Positions 43,450 through 55,627 are shown, numbered from the stretch's first letter. The stretch is DNA of 64,000 nt from Rhizodiscina lignyota (GCA_010015805.1 ML978123.1:2108001-2172000), one strand, 5' to 3'. Notes: generated from the letters alone by a model not told the origin. Program-made: numbers and translations.

Positions 43450-45062
43450 ATGCCTCACTCGGTCACTCCAGAACCTGCTGCGCCGCAAGAAGATGTGGTC
43501 CTTCCAGATGCGCCGGCATCTACAGACACGGATTCATCAAGTGCCTCCGATGAAACGCCTGGTTCGGTGAAAGCGAACGGACCGACAGAATCTGACAAGG
43601 AAAATGTCAAGTTGGACGACATGTTTGACGATGAGGAGGATGACGAGTTCTCGTCTAGTATGCCGACGAGTACAGAAGAGCCGTCGCAAGGTGCGATGTA
43701 TGGGATTCTCTGACATATGTGCGTGCAAGGTCTAACATAGAGCAGGCCACGGGCGATATCTGCAAAGTTCTCCGACCCAGAGATAATGAGAGCATTCTAT
43801 CAACGTCTTTTTCCTTTCCGCTATTTATTCCAATGGCTCAATCATTCGCCATCACCTACGACCGACTTTGCGCATCGTGAATTCGCATTCACGCTACCCA
43901 ATGACGCGTACTTACGATATCAGTCCTTTCCCACAGCTGATCTGTAAGTGCCCTTTCGAGCCTTGGGAAGACTTGAACATGGCTGACTTTGTATTGCAGT
44001 TTACGAAAACAATGCATGCAACTGCTCCCATCCCGATTCGAAATCGGCCCAGTCTATAGCACCAATCCTCGCGACCGCAAAACTCTCCGCAAAGCCTCAG
44101 CATTTCGACCACTTGCCAAAGAGCTGGTCTTCGATATTGATATGACAGATTACGACGACATCAGAACGTGCTGCACAGGCGCTAGCATCTGCAATAAATG
44201 CTGGTCATTCATTACGATGGCGATAAAGGTCGTCGATGCTGCGCTGCGTGAGGATTTCGGTTTCAAGCACATCCTATGGGTCTACTCTGGTCGCCGTGGT
44301 GCGCACGCTTGGGTGTGCGATCGAAGGGCTCGGGAACTCGATGATAGCAAGCGGAGAGCTATTGCTGGCTACCTTGAATTGCTCAAAGGTGGCGATAAGG
44401 GGGGAAAGAAAGTCAACGTCAAGAGACCATTGCATCCGCATCTTGAGCGAAGTCTGCGAATCCTGCGAGAGCACTTCCAGTCTGACGTCCTCACTCTCCA
44501 AGACCCGTTCCTGGCTCCTGAAAAGTCATCGCATCTTCTCTCCCTGCTTCCTGATGCTGGTCTCTCTTCGGCCTTAAGTCGAAAATGGGATGCCGCTCCC
44601 AATCGCTCTTCAGCGTCCAAATGGTCCGATATTGACACTGTCGCCGAGTCTGGTGCATCCAACACGCTCGACACAAAAGCCTTGAAAGAGGCGAAGCAGG
44701 ACATTGTTCTTGAGTATACGTATCCGCGACTTGACGCTGAGGTGTCCAAGAAGCTGAACCATTTACTAAAGAGTCCATTCTGTGTGCATCCTGGAACTGG
44801 AAGAGTGTGTGTACCGATTGACGTTGAGCGAGTCGAGGAGTTCGATCCGCTGAGCGTGCCAACCGTAACGGAGTTGCTGGGCGAGATTGACTCATGGGAC
44901 ACGAACAACGGAAAAGCAGAAGACGGGAAGAAGTTGGATGACTGGGAAAAGACGAGCATGAAGGGATATGTCGATCACTTCCGAGTATTCGTCGCCACAT
45001 TACTAAAGGACGAGAAGTCTGGCAAGAGAGAAAGGGAGGGAGGTGATTCAATGGAATTCTAG
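43450..45062 (+). CDS. PRI1: DNA primase small (catalytic) subunit
   Basis: Makes RNA primers as part of the DNA polymerase alpha-primase complex. Exons 43450-43697, 43746-43943 and 44000-45062 give 502 residues. An acidic, Ser-rich N-terminal extension of about 80 residues precedes the primase fold. Family blocks are RLFPFRYLFQWLNHSP, FAFTLPNDAYLRYQSF and RFEIGPVYSTNPRDRKTLR. The catalytic metal-binding DxD is VFDIDMTDYDD (Asp193, Asp195), and the zinc site is TCCTGASICNKCW. ILWVYSGRRGAHAWVCD is the invariant nucleotide-binding block. The first intron was placed at GTATGG, which keeps frame with a TCTAAC branch. The two downstream junctions rebuild conserved sequence exactly. Confidence 0.96.
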
Positions 45063-45200
45063 GGGCTTGAATACTTTGTTTGGATATACCATGGGGACGG
45101 CGTTGCATTGCGCTTCTGAGCACGGTCGCGATATTTACACAGCTGCAAATCGCACTCATCAATTACTTGAAGCTGAGGTGTACTCTCAGACTAGCACCGC

Positions 45201-47085
45201 TCATTGATTCACACTTGGCCCAATGCTCTGCAGCCATTGACAATGAGACTTTTGCGTAGGAGCGACATCCTCCATTGCAGTTTCGTTCGTCTGGAACTTC
45301 AATCTCCTCCATTCGTCATCCTTCAAAGTCCATTCCTCCCAGACTGGAGTGCCTGGGAATCTGTGCACGTTTGGATCCAGAGTTCGGATGAAGCTTGTCC
45401 AATAGCCCTGGATAACCGGAATGATTCCCTTGTTTGTTGTATTATAGCTTGCCGGCGCTCCTGGACCTGCGAAGTCGTAGCTTTGTGCCCATATTGCGTT
45501 TATCTCGACCGTATGTGGGACACCTAGGCCTACTGCTACATCATGAGGGTCAAGTACATTGTAGCGATAGTTGTACGACTTATAACCGGCTTTAGTGTAG
45601 GCTTTCGAAATGTAAAGGCCGGGACATGTGTAACGCATATCACCGTATACGTTGGAGAGTTGACGATAGTAAGGCCCAGAGTTCGGAAATCTATCGTTTG
45701 TCAAGGGATACAGCTGATCTATCTTCGCGAGGTCTGCGAGTGTCAACGCGGGAAACTGATCCTTCATAAATTGGTTCGATTCTGCCAACGTCGACGTATT
45801 GGGAGGTGCGAAAGTGGCACCACCATTGGTGTCGTCACCAAAGATTGTGGGAATCTTGATGAATTTACCCTGGGCATAGGCATTGTACGGTAAATCGCGA
45901 ATCAAGTCGTTGTCAATCGTTGGTTGGTACATGTACAATGGTGGATCGGCTCCTCCAGGGAATGGAAGATTAAAGTTGACTGCTTGAAGATCCGAGGCCT
46001 TAACACTTCGAAGACACCTGAGAGTGTCTGAAGCATTCGCGCAGCTAGTTCTTATGACGAGGTTGTCGTACATATACTGGCTCGCCGAAACCGTCAGTTC
46101 AGTGGCAAATGATTGAGATTCAGCAGCGCTCCCAATGAACAGATGATCATTTCGACCACCGTAAGCCGTCTGCAAGTATGTGACAGAAGCTGCTCCGGCG
46201 CTGTCACCGCCAATAACAACGTGTTTAGGATCACCACCGAACTAATGCAATGTTAGCGTGAACAGACGCCGTAACGGACAGCCTAACCTTGCTGATATAT
46301 TTCTGCACCCACTGCAATGCCTTTATCTGGTCTTTGAGACCATTGTTCAGACTTCCACCTGCTTCAACTTCCTTACTAGCCAAGAAGCCGTATGGACCGA
46401 CTCGATAATTGAAGTTCGCGACAATGATATTCCCACCGGAAGCGTGGATGAGACCAGTTCCATTAAGGTTGGGGTTCGAGTTGGTGTTAAACCCGCCGCC
46501 TTGAATGAAGAAATATACTGGCAACTTCGAGTTTGGAGTTGCGGATGTCGGAGCGTACACGTCTATGAAAAGACAGTCCTCGGACTGTGTCTTGGAATCT
46601 GGGGGAGCTCCAGTTCCAAGGCAAATGAGTCCATGCTACGAAACTGCTAATTAGAGTTTGAAGTTCGCAGCGTGCAGAGGGAATAATACCTTATCAGCAT
46701 TCTGGACAGAATGGCTGCGAGGGGGATCTTCCGGAGCAGAAAATCTAAGCTTTCCAGTTGGAGGGGCTGCGTATCGCATCCCAAGCCTGATTTGGAATAT
46801 ATGAGCAACCGTATTATTAATCTTGTGGTACTTCTGGTCCTCACGCATGTATTACTTGGAAGCCGCTCTAGTAGGCGGAGCCGTTTGTTTGACTTTGCTT
46901 GAGAGCTCAAAACAAATCGACAGTGTCAACGTTGGTGTATGAAATCGAATGACTTACCAATCACTGATGCCATTGCCTCTGTCAGTGCCTTTATATGATG
47001 CATAGTCAAGCTGTACGAGAGTATCCCCCGCAAGCACGAAGCTTAGGAGCAGGAATGAAAATAAGAAGAGGAATATTGAACCCAT
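45201..47085 (-). CDS. Type-B carboxylesterase/lipase, secreted
   Basis: An alpha/beta hydrolase that cleaves carboxylic esters outside the cell. Exons 47085-46958, 46786-46690, 46635-46288 and 46241-45201 give 537 residues. The signal peptide is MGSIFLFLFSFLLLSFVLAG. The early block WLGMRYAAPPTGKLRFSAP is rebuilt across intron 1. SEDCLFIDVYAP, the oxyanion-hole FIQGGGFN and NFNYRVGPYGF follow. The nucleophile elbow GGDSAGA holds Ser205. The acid residue is probably in the FGDDTNGGATF region, and the His in GVPHTVEINAIW. In most members the oxyanion motif reads HGGG; here it is QGGG. The substrate is unknown. It is divergent from the Mpv17-family gene. Confidence 0.93.
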
Positions 47086-47648
47086 TTTCGTGGCAGACAA
47101 AGAAATGTGCTTGACCTACATAGTCAGAAGTGCTTGCTCCCCTACTTAATAAATATTTCACGATTTCAAAGACATTCTGGCGGACATTTGCCCGTTCATC
47201 CTGTGTTTCCCCACTCTCCTTCAGAACTTGGCACACTATTGAAATTATAATCCTGGCGGCTAAAGTATTTCCGGAAGCTGTTGATTGTCTCAAAGATCCG
47301 GGGACGAAGCCCGTAAATGCGGAGATGGAGGGGATAGAGACGTACATAGAGGGATACGATGAAGTCACGTCAAAGTCCAGGAACGTGCCGCGCGCACGGA
47401 GTTTTTTCTGCAGCCGTCTTGTGAACGTCAAACCTGGGGGCGGGGATTTGTCCCGCCAGCCACACCTTGTCAACGATCCTGCTAAGCAGGTTCCGCAGTG
47501 GCTGGGGAGCTCCGACGTCGTCACCTCAAACAGTGATCTTCGTGTCATCTCTTCGGCCTGTCAACGTCCACTTCTCCCTGGCTCGCCATCCACTCGTTAC
47601 ATATTCGGACTTTACTGCCGCAGAGCCGCATACTGAACAACAACAAAC
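47086..47648. promoter_or_regulatory. Bidirectional promoter between the carboxylesterase and the Mpv17-family gene
   Basis: 563 nt between divergent starts. A 180-codon minus-strand ORF runs through it into the esterase gene in another frame but is not protein-like. Confidence 0.5.
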
Positions 47649-48318
47649 ATGCCTTCGCCTATGATCAATGCCACCCTCCAAGCGACTGCTATTTCCGCAA
47701 TATCAAACTTGCTAGCCCAGTTTATTGAAGCTTACATAGCTGAGGTGAGTCCCATGAGAGCACTCGTGTGATATGTGATGCACTGACGCGTATTATTAGA
47801 AACCATTCTCGTTCGATCCCCTCGAATTCGTTCGCTTCCTCCTTTGCACTGTCATTACTGCTCCTCCAAACTACTACTGGCAAGGATGGCTCGAGAAGAC
47901 ATGGCCTGGCTATGAGCCCGGAGCTGCTCCCACACCACCGAAGGACGATATAGAGTTGGCTGAGAAGGGCGACCGTGTCTCTGAGAAGGAGAAGGAGCAG
48001 CATCAGCTATCAAAGCCACGATTGAACAAGAGGAATACCTTCACAAAGTGGTTCGTGGACTGCATCACACTCGGAGCGATAGGGAACACTGTTGCGTTTC
48101 TTCTCATCATCGGGGTACTGAAGGGATACGACATGGCTGCCATACGAAAGAATATCAGAGAAGAGACGATTCCCATCATCGTTGCTGGCTACAGGATTTG
48201 GCCAATTGCGTCAATCATCAGCTTTACCTTCATCCCGTGGGAGCGCCGGATCGTTTTCTTCAGTGTCGTGGGACTCTTCTGGGGAATCTATATGAGCTTG
48301 ATCAGCGCACGTCTTTAA
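47649..48318 (+). CDS. Mpv17/PMP22 family membrane protein
   Basis: Exons 47649-47744 and 47800-48318 give 204 residues. The family covers Mpv17/Sym1 of the mitochondrial inner membrane and PMP22/PXMP2 of peroxisomes. The layout fits: MINATLQATAISAISNLLAQ, then FDPLEFVRFLLCTVITAPPNYYWQGWLE. A charged loop rich in Lys and Glu follows, then FVDCITLGAIGNTVAFLLIIG, and the signature GYRIWPIASIISFTFIPWERRIVF with a short final helix. The order and the charged middle loop resemble the PMP22-like fungal group more than Sym1, but the organelle cannot be told from sequence alone. Intron 1 is phase 0. Confidence 0.9.
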
Positions 48319-49560
48319 GTTACCGTAGAACGGTATACCACGTCAGCATCACAGGTGATGCACGACTATCACAGTGCCTTGTTGTCTCCAAATCGGACGG
48401 AACTCTCTGCAAGTTAGTTCTGTACATATTATGTTGTACGTTGGACTGCACATCGAGGCAACAAATGGGCCGCCTTTTCACGACCTGTCCACCTTGGGAC
48501 ATGTTGTGTTGCACAAGGAGGGTCAAATATCTTACCATATATATTATGGCGGTGAATCTTCAGCTTAAAAGTCCGGGTTCCTGTGGTCTCCCTCAACAGC
48601 TGCAGAAAGCAGCTAGGTTGCTGCGCCTGCATATGAGAGTAGGAGTATTTGTCCAATTTGTTGTGGGTTGCGACTGGCTTTACCTAGCGCAGTCTGTCAC
48701 GAAATAATGGAGAATTGTGGGCGTTGCTCATCAATACTTTTTGAGACATTGACATGTCTCCTGAACAAACCCGTTTGGTGAGGACATCAGCGACTCAACA
48801 AAGGCCAGTCTAAACTGTGAACTCTTCCGCTATGTTTTATCAGCATCACTCTCACCGTACTTCGTTCGAATAGGCTCTCACTCGCTCTCCAACGCAACTT
48901 GGCGAATATCATAAAGCTGATCAAATTGAGTGGTCATCATGCCTCAGAGAAAACTTGACCCCACAATTGTAAGTCGCTCCATACTTCCTCGAGTAGTTAT
49001 CGTAATGACGTGCCCATTCTAGCTCTATTGGGCTGTGCACCTCGTCAAGTGTTGCTTCCTCAATGGCACCAGCGATGAGGGGCATCCCGTGCAACTGCAA
49101 TGCGCATAGCTTCCAAGATAGTGTAAATTATCAATGGAGATTCAACGCCATAATTCTCTTGCAGATTTCGACCTATGGGTTGACATAGTCTAATGTGATG
49201 CACAAGGAGTGTATTAGCGGACTCTGTCTTCTCTAAATGCTAAATCGGATACACCGTTTTGACTTAAACTCTACATGTTCATCAATTTCTACGGTTCGCT
49301 TTGATATCTTCTTTGTTTCCCAACCCCAAATGACATATTCCTTTGTTTTGTCCCAGCTGCATACAATGCCCTTGTTCGTTGTAATCCAACACGAACACAG
49401 CTTCACGCTCGGCAAGAACACAGCAAGAGCGGAGTTCACCACAACAGGGATGTATTTCTTCCTTCGAAATATCGGAGGACTTTCGACATCAACCAAGTTG
49501 CCTGTGGTTTCCAAGCACTGCGGACGATCAGATCACTTGCAGCACCACTGTCAAGTAACC
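48319..49560. other. Intergenic region upstream of the F-box-like gene
   Basis: About 1.2 kb. The part 49237-49560 is open in frame with the downstream gene and could be extra N-terminal coding sequence, but its composition is not protein-like. Nothing else is recognised. Confidence 0.5.
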
Positions 49561-50997
49561 ATGCCGGTCACCCTAGTGGCGGAAGAACTCGATATCGACT
49601 TTGCTCAGTTCGATCCAATCGAAGGCAGTTATGCGGGAACAAGTCTTGCCGAAGCAGAATCAAGTCTCGATAATGCCGGGGACTCAAAAAAGCAGGAGGA
49701 GCAAGCGCAGAACAGCATGTCTCCTCAGCCAGATCACTCCACCTCGAGCGCCAGCAATGAATATCGTCAATCACACCCGTCTCCATGTTCAGTACGTACC
49801 ACCAGCCCCCGAAAAGTTGTCAGGTTTGAATCCGACCGGTGGGCTGGTGAGGAAGACAGTTATTCCTCTTTTCGTAGCACTCCCAGGTCGGAGGCAGTGC
49901 CCGGATCTTCTTCACACCCCACGGGAGATCATCCGGACAACGCTACGAGTCCGGGAGAGAGCTCTGGGACAAGACCGGAAACGCCCTGGATTATCGGTGT
50001 GACTCCGAAATCGGGAGAAAAGTTCTGGGGTCCTTGGATCGATGATGGTACGTTCACCATTGCCCCAGTGCTGAGTCCACACGTGAACGAGCAGGCAATC
50101 ATACCCATAAGACAGATAGATCGGCTGAAAGCCCCGAGCTCCGAAACTCTCATGAATCAATTGCGGATCGCCAGTACGATCTTGGAGGCACAGACGGAAA
50201 ACCAGAAAAGTATGTTCATGCGCCTGCCCCAAGAGATCCGAGACCAGATCCTGAAAGATGCAGTTACGGATGAACTTAGCAGCGATGCAGAATCATCGAC
50301 AACCTCGAGGAGTCTGCTTCTGGCATCTCGCGGACTGTTTGGAAATACCACTCGGGTATTGCTGGAGGAGCGAGAGTTCGCATTCAACGTCAGAAGTCAT
50401 TGGTTGACCATCCGATTCGCTTGCAACGACAACACGAACAGAGTGTCCTACGACGAGCTCGTTGATTCGTATAACCTTGATGAGCATCTGAATCCCCTCG
50501 AGGAAACTGGAGAGCCATTTCTCATCCGCAAGTTGAAGCTTGCAGAGACCCGAAAGCCACCCTTTGACATGATTCGCCATGTCAAGTTAATTTTTGGTGG
50601 GAGATTCTCATTGTACAGCCCAGCAATGACTAGCCAGTGCTATAGCATGCGCCTAGATCCATTCTTCGGGCTTGTTATTCTTGCGTCGATGGAGATGAGG
50701 AGCCTGCGTAACATTCGGCTGCACTTTATCCAGCCACATCCGGACCACCCGACTCCAGCTTCTCTGCGCATGTGGATGGCTGCCAGGATCGAGGAGACCG
50801 CAACGTTGATGCTGCAAGGTATCGACTGCACACAATTTGGGATCAAGATCACTGCGACAGAATCCGACAATGAGATACCATTTTTTGAACGGGAATATCA
50901 TGAGCAACCGGAAGATGTGGATGTTGTGGTGCCGGCTGAGGAACATACTCTCCCTGATGGTACTTACTGGGAGTATAGAGACAGAATTGAAGACTAA
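49561..50997 (+). CDS. Orphan protein with F-box-like motif
   Basis: From MPVTLVAEE at 49561 the ORF encodes 478 residues; an in-frame ATG at 49237 would add 108 more. The first 200 residues are Ser/Pro/Glu-rich and probably disordered. Near the middle comes MRLPQEIRDQILKDAV, which resembles the LP-x-E-(L/I)-R start of many fungal F-box-like proteins. The following segments (LLLASRGLFGNTTRVLLEER, IRHVKLIFGG, LRNIRLHFIQP) have the pattern of the poorly characterised fungal '2EXR/F-box-like' group. If real, it could be a substrate adaptor, but that is inference. No intron is needed. The C-terminus is acidic. Confidence 0.65.
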   Translation: MPVTLVAEELDIDFAQFDPIEGSYAGTSLAEAESSLDNAGDSKKQEEQAQNSMSPQPDHSTSSASNEYRQSHPSPCSVRTTSPRKVVRFESDRWAGEEDSYSSFRSTPRSEAVPGSSSHPTGDHPDNATSPGESSGTRPETPWIIGVTPKSGEKFWGPWIDDGTFTIAPVLSPHVNEQAIIPIRQIDRLKAPSSETLMNQLRIASTILEAQTENQKSMFMRLPQEIRDQILKDAVTDELSSDAESSTTSRSLLLASRGLFGNTTRVLLEEREFAFNVRSHWLTIRFACNDNTNRVSYDELVDSYNLDEHLNPLEETGEPFLIRKLKLAETRKPPFDMIRHVKLIFGGRFSLYSPAMTSQCYSMRLDPFFGLVILASMEMRSLRNIRLHFIQPHPDHPTPASLRMWMAARIEETATLMLQGIDCTQFGIKITATESDNEIPFFEREYHEQPEDVDVVVPAEEHTLPDGTYWEYRDRIED

Positions 50998-52421
50998 AGG
51001 GTTAGAAACTGGGCGGCAGTATTTGATGTGGGTGGGAATTAACTTATTCATTTGGATTTTTAACCAAGGCGTTGAGGAAGAGAGAAATAAATATTTCGAT
51101 TTAAACTGTGCCCTACTTTTGGCCTTGAATTTGTGACCTCATTTATTACTGATTTAGATGATGTAGTTGATATCCAAACCAGGGCAAGATATCGAGCTCA
51201 TACTATCAGTTCCGCCGCCGCATATTGAGTACGGGGAAAGGGGAGTCACATCGGTGATAAATTCTTAAAGCCGACACACGCATGAAGAGTAACCCGATCT
51301 GACTCCATCTTCAACTTCCACGTCCAACATCAACCTTCATGCTCATATCAAGCAAGTCTCTTTCTCTCGCTATGCTCTTTCTACCGCTGCATTGTAGGTT
51401 GATCTCGATTAGAAGCCTCTTATCCTCACATTCCAGTAACTCTGACTATACAAAGTGGTACATACACTCTTTCTGTGAATATGTGTTCTGTCGATGAAGC
51501 TCGAACCACTCCCTTGACTCAATCATACCCATTGCTATCGGCAAACTGTTTCTGGTGTGATTTCCTTCGCAAAGGAATGTTCTCGCGGAGTCTGCTCTTG
51601 TCACAGAATCACTCGCGAAATACACCCTCCGTCGTCGTACAACATGCTCCTTCTCAGCTCGCCTGTAAGAATGCTCCGCGTCAAGTTACCGTTAGTAACC
51701 GATGATACACGCACTAAATTGTAATCAAGGAGTGTCACTGTTGTCCAGCAGAAGGTAAATTGACCAGGGGAGGCTTATCGACTAGAATCCAATAGATCGA
51801 TACCGAAGCGCTAGCGAACTCTTGTTTGCTCTTCAGCATCACCACCATGATGCACATGCACACGTTGGCACTTCCGATTGCCGACAACAACCGATTTGCC
51901 ATCGAAGTGCCGAGATCGGCTGGTAGATTGAAAGAACAGGTAACATGGAGAGTGTCTCGTGCTCTATTTCCGACAGACGTGTTGCGTACACGTATAAAAC
52001 TCACTGTCGGCGTGTAATTGACGGCTTCCATTCGCTCCAGCGCATATCAGAGCATGCACCGTGAAGAAACAGTGCTTGGCATGACCTGGAAGGGTCGAGC
52101 GGAAGAACGTCATGCGAGCATCTTAGCGAAGCCTTGTTTGTCAATTGTACGACCTTCATGAGCGCTAAAGCTATTCACATGGTTCCAGTTTCGTGCTCAG
52201 GGCTTTCAATACTGCTGTGGATTGAGCATATAAGCTTCCTCATTTCCTCCTACCGCACTTCTCTCCCTCCAAGCACTCCAGCCACTTGCTTTCTTAGACA
52301 CATCCTGTCGATCTCAGCCTAACACGCTACAATACATATAACACCCAATCTCTCTTATCATTGTTAAGAAGGCACTCTTGACATTCTGACCCAATATATT
52401 CTCCATAATCAAGACGCCAGG
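50998..52421. other. Intergenic region of 1.4 kb
   Basis: Holds the 3' flank of the F-box-like gene and the promoter of the UIM-motif gene. Small ORFs (for example 51475-51705) have no recognisable features. No tRNA or repeat was found. Confidence 0.55.
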
Positions 52422-53729
52422 ATGTGTCGAGAACTTATGTCAAGTTTCCAGGACTGCGGCCACGAGATGCACTCTGCATACTTGGAGTGTCACAAATTTG
52501 ACATATCCGGGCATCGCTGCGATCCACTGGATGAACCTGACGTTAACGAATTCGATGGAAAGTGTACTGATTGTAAAATGGAGGATGATGCTGAGCACAA
52601 AAGGGAAATGGAAAGGGTGATGAACGAGTCGCTCAAGGTCCACCAGGAACACCAGGCTCAGCCGCAGCAATCAGAAGAAGAGTATGAGGAGATGCTTCGG
52701 AAAGCACTGTACAACTCGCAGGAAGAGAACAGACCTCCGCCAGCGGTAGAGCGACTGGCAGAGGAGATGAGGAGAGCAATGAAAGAGTCCCTCATAGCCG
52801 AACAGCAGCGGCCCAAAAAGTTGTACTTCAAGCAAGCATTCAAGTACCTCGGATGCCAATGTGAGAAGATCGTTGGTACTATGGACCTCGAGCGAAATCC
52901 CGATGATCCAGAAACGATCGTCGAGGAAGTGGGCGGGAGGTGCCCAGACCACCAAGGCGAGGGCAGCGGTTCCTCACGCCCACCAATCCAGATCTCTGGA
53001 GGATCTTTTGGTACTTCTCCAATACAACCCACCGCTGAGCGACCTGTTCTGGCTCCATACCAGAACGAGTGGGAAGACCCAGTACCGGCATACGACGACC
53101 TCGATGTACTTGGGAAAGGCAAAGCACCGGCAGTCCCACAACATCCGCTGCACCCATCGAGTTCAGTGATAGCTCCTCAAGTATCTGTAGGGGCAGATAG
53201 ACAACTCAGTGCGCCCCAGGGAGGCCCAGATGTCGCGCCGGGAGCGACCCAAGGACGACCCTCCATTCACCCCCCAATCTCTCCTTCCCGTGAGGAGGAG
53301 GAGCATGAAAAGGCCCACGACAGTGGAGAGGGACCAGAAGATGAGGACTACGACAGCGACGAGTCCTTTGACCGACGGTCCGCGACATCGACAGAAGCGA
53401 ACGTGGATGGTCACCCAATTGCGCCGCCATCACATCGCCAGCAAGGCCCTCAGGATACACCTCGCACCAGTGCACATGATTTGGCTCCTGCTGCAGCTTC
53501 TCGAACGCGAGAAGAGCAGAAGGATCTCTATGGAAGCGAGGGCGAAGACAGCGATCCGGAGACAGAAGCACGGCGGCCGGTTACTGTGAGTACGGCCAGC
53601 TTCATCAGAAAGGGAGGTGTTAATAGGCCACAGTATATGGGCGCTGGTCTAGATGACCTTGGTGAGGAAGAAGAGGAGAACGACGACGATGACGGGGCTC
53701 CCGGGCCAAGTCGTCGTGGACAGCACTGA
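52422..53729 (+). CDS. Cys-rich orphan with three UIM-like helices
   Basis: A 435-residue intronless gene. The N-terminus has paired Cys and His (MCRELMSSFQDCGHEM, HKFDISGHRCDP, GKCTDCK) that could bind a metal. Three helical segments fit the ubiquitin-interacting motif pattern (acidic, hydrophobic, x-x-Ala, hydrophobic, x-x-Ser): REMERVMNESLKVHQE (61-76), EEYEEMLRKALYNSQEE (86-102) and LAEEMRRAMKESLIAEQ (112-128). The first has Val in place of Ala. A second CxC pair follows (YLGCQCEKIVG), and the rest is long, acidic and Pro/Ser-rich. I do not recognise the whole protein. Binding to ubiquitin is inference from the motif. Confidence 0.75.
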   Translation: MCRELMSSFQDCGHEMHSAYLECHKFDISGHRCDPLDEPDVNEFDGKCTDCKMEDDAEHKREMERVMNESLKVHQEHQAQPQQSEEEYEEMLRKALYNSQEENRPPPAVERLAEEMRRAMKESLIAEQQRPKKLYFKQAFKYLGCQCEKIVGTMDLERNPDDPETIVEEVGGRCPDHQGEGSGSSRPPIQISGGSFGTSPIQPTAERPVLAPYQNEWEDPVPAYDDLDVLGKGKAPAVPQHPLHPSSSVIAPQVSVGADRQLSAPQGGPDVAPGATQGRPSIHPPISPSREEEEHEKAHDSGEGPEDEDYDSDESFDRRSATSTEANVDGHPIAPPSHRQQGPQDTPRTSAHDLAPAAASRTREEQKDLYGSEGEDSDPETEARRPVTVSTASFIRKGGVNRPQYMGAGLDDLGEEEEENDDDDGAPGPSRRGQH

Positions 53730-55627
53730 AATGGAGATTTTGGACATAATACATAATGATGTACATATGCTTTCCTTTTCTAACTTGCGAGTGAGAGGCG
53801 TAAGGCGCCGTCCCATGGTCGGCACTTCAATGGTGACGAGGGATCGTGTGGCTGCAACTGGAGTTTCTTTAAGTTTGGAGTATTTTGATTAGCACAGACT
53901 AGCTTGGTCATTCTCCTATGCTGCTTATGATCTACCTATTCATATGTTAAAAGTTTATTATGGCCATTTTTAGATCATCTTTGAAAGGTGCATAAATGCG
54001 CGTCTGAGATACTCGGTTATCTGAGCATGGGCTTAATGACTATTCCGAATTCCTACTTTGCTGGAATGCGGAAAGATCCGGCTGTAGTATAAGTAAAGTT
54101 AGATTTAAGATTTCATCTATGGCCTGCAGTATGACCTGAGAGTGAGTTGCGTGTGTAGCCACCAACACGAAGTTCGAGGCTTCTCCAACTTGCTAAGTCC
54201 CATTCACCAACGTCGCCCAACGAATCAAAACACATTCTCCTCTAGCAAATGTATTTCCTTATTCCTTCTACCGAGTGCCTCCTCATGAACGCTAGTTTGC
54301 CTCTGGGACCAACTCACTGCATACAGGATCGATGTGGCGTGAATGCGAGCACGCCTCGGCGAAGAATTTTAACGGACGCACGACTTGCTAGGATAAAGTC
54401 CCACGGCACCATTAAGACGGTAGCATTTGCGTCAACAGCATTGCAGAATGCATCCACTTACCGATAGTGCTGCATTACAGTTATGCTCGTAAAGGCAACA
54501 CTATCTCCGGAATGGTCGACTGCTCGCGAATAGCCGTCTATTTTGGGCCTGAACAATGTGCTCCGCCACGCTCCAGCTGCAAGCACGCGCGACACACGTC
54601 CCAGCAACTAGGATGCTCGCCTGAGAGATGTCTAGCGAAAAATGCAGGCAATACTCTGTACGGCCTTGCTCGAGAAGGATGCAGGGTACGACAGGTTGGA
54701 ACAACGGCGTCTCTACCTACGTCACGCTGGTCGATCCATTTGCACGCCATACTGTCCGAAGACTTACAACCTGGTTGCTTTTGCACATGGGTGAAACACG
54801 CGCCCAAGGGCTAGACTAAGGGACCCTGCACGATGGTTAGTAACGGAGGACTGGTGCAGGTGCGTCGCTGCTCAGAATGGCAGTTTAAAGCGTGCGTTGG
54901 CTCGCATCTAATGATACGATCAGCTCTCCCACAAGCTGAAGAAGAAGAAGAAACCTGCTACACTGCTGTCGCGCGTCTGACGAAGGAGTTCGCAGCCGTC
55001 GGGTAAAAAGCTGATATCACGCACTTTTTGTTTCTGGCACTTTTGGCGGTACACTCCTGCTTCATATCCACCTCCCGGCGGTCCGTCTGACGATTCTGCC
55101 GACCACACGAGCAGCCAATACACACGTACACTGCAGCGTGGCGCAGCGGCCAAAACACTACGGCACGCACCACCCTCGAGGACCCCCTCGCCGCGCTAAA
55201 ACCCTTCCGCCTGGGGGCTTGGACTTGAGACGCCTTCGATTTTACCCATCCATTCTCCACTACAACATTCTTCACATCTAACAGCTTTTTGCACTTTCTC
55301 TCGCTTTTTGCTTCCTTTGCGCTACTTGTCTATCGTTATTGGGTCCTTCGTTCCATAAACCCCTCTCCACCTGTTACACCCTCCGCAACCTTCATTACGA
55401 CGTTTATTTGCCCTTTGGCGCTTCTTCCGACGACAACAGAGGTTGATCCTAAGCTGTCCGACTGTTATTTCCTTAGGAATTCGAAGCTACCATAGTCTCC
55501 TACGGTTTATCAGCAATCTACGTATCTACAAACTAAAAGCAACCTCGACTGAGCATTTCCTACCTCCTGGTTTGATTCCGCCACCGACCCCGAACTTCCC
55601 TTCAGCACCCACCGCACAATCTTCACG
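53730..55627. other. Long intergenic region and leader of the Flc-type gene
   Basis: 1.9 kb without a supported gene. A short GAA run sits at about 54938-54953. The last 350 nt are strongly pyrimidine-rich with scattered ACA, typical of a long fungal 5' leader. ORFs at 54249-54819 overlap in several frames and look random. Long upstream regions are common for cell-wall integrity genes, but no specific site was recognised. Confidence 0.5.

Noticed and set aside
44491-45162. A 223-codon minus-strand ORF over PRI1
   Set aside because: Antisense shadow of the primase exon; the sense strand carries the conserved motifs.
47006-47548. A 180-codon minus-strand ORF overlapping the carboxylesterase start
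   Set aside because: It is out of frame with the esterase signal peptide and not protein-like; more likely promoter sequence.
54938-54953. Short GAA run as a microsatellite
   Set aside because: Only about five units; too short to be notable in a purine-rich stretch.
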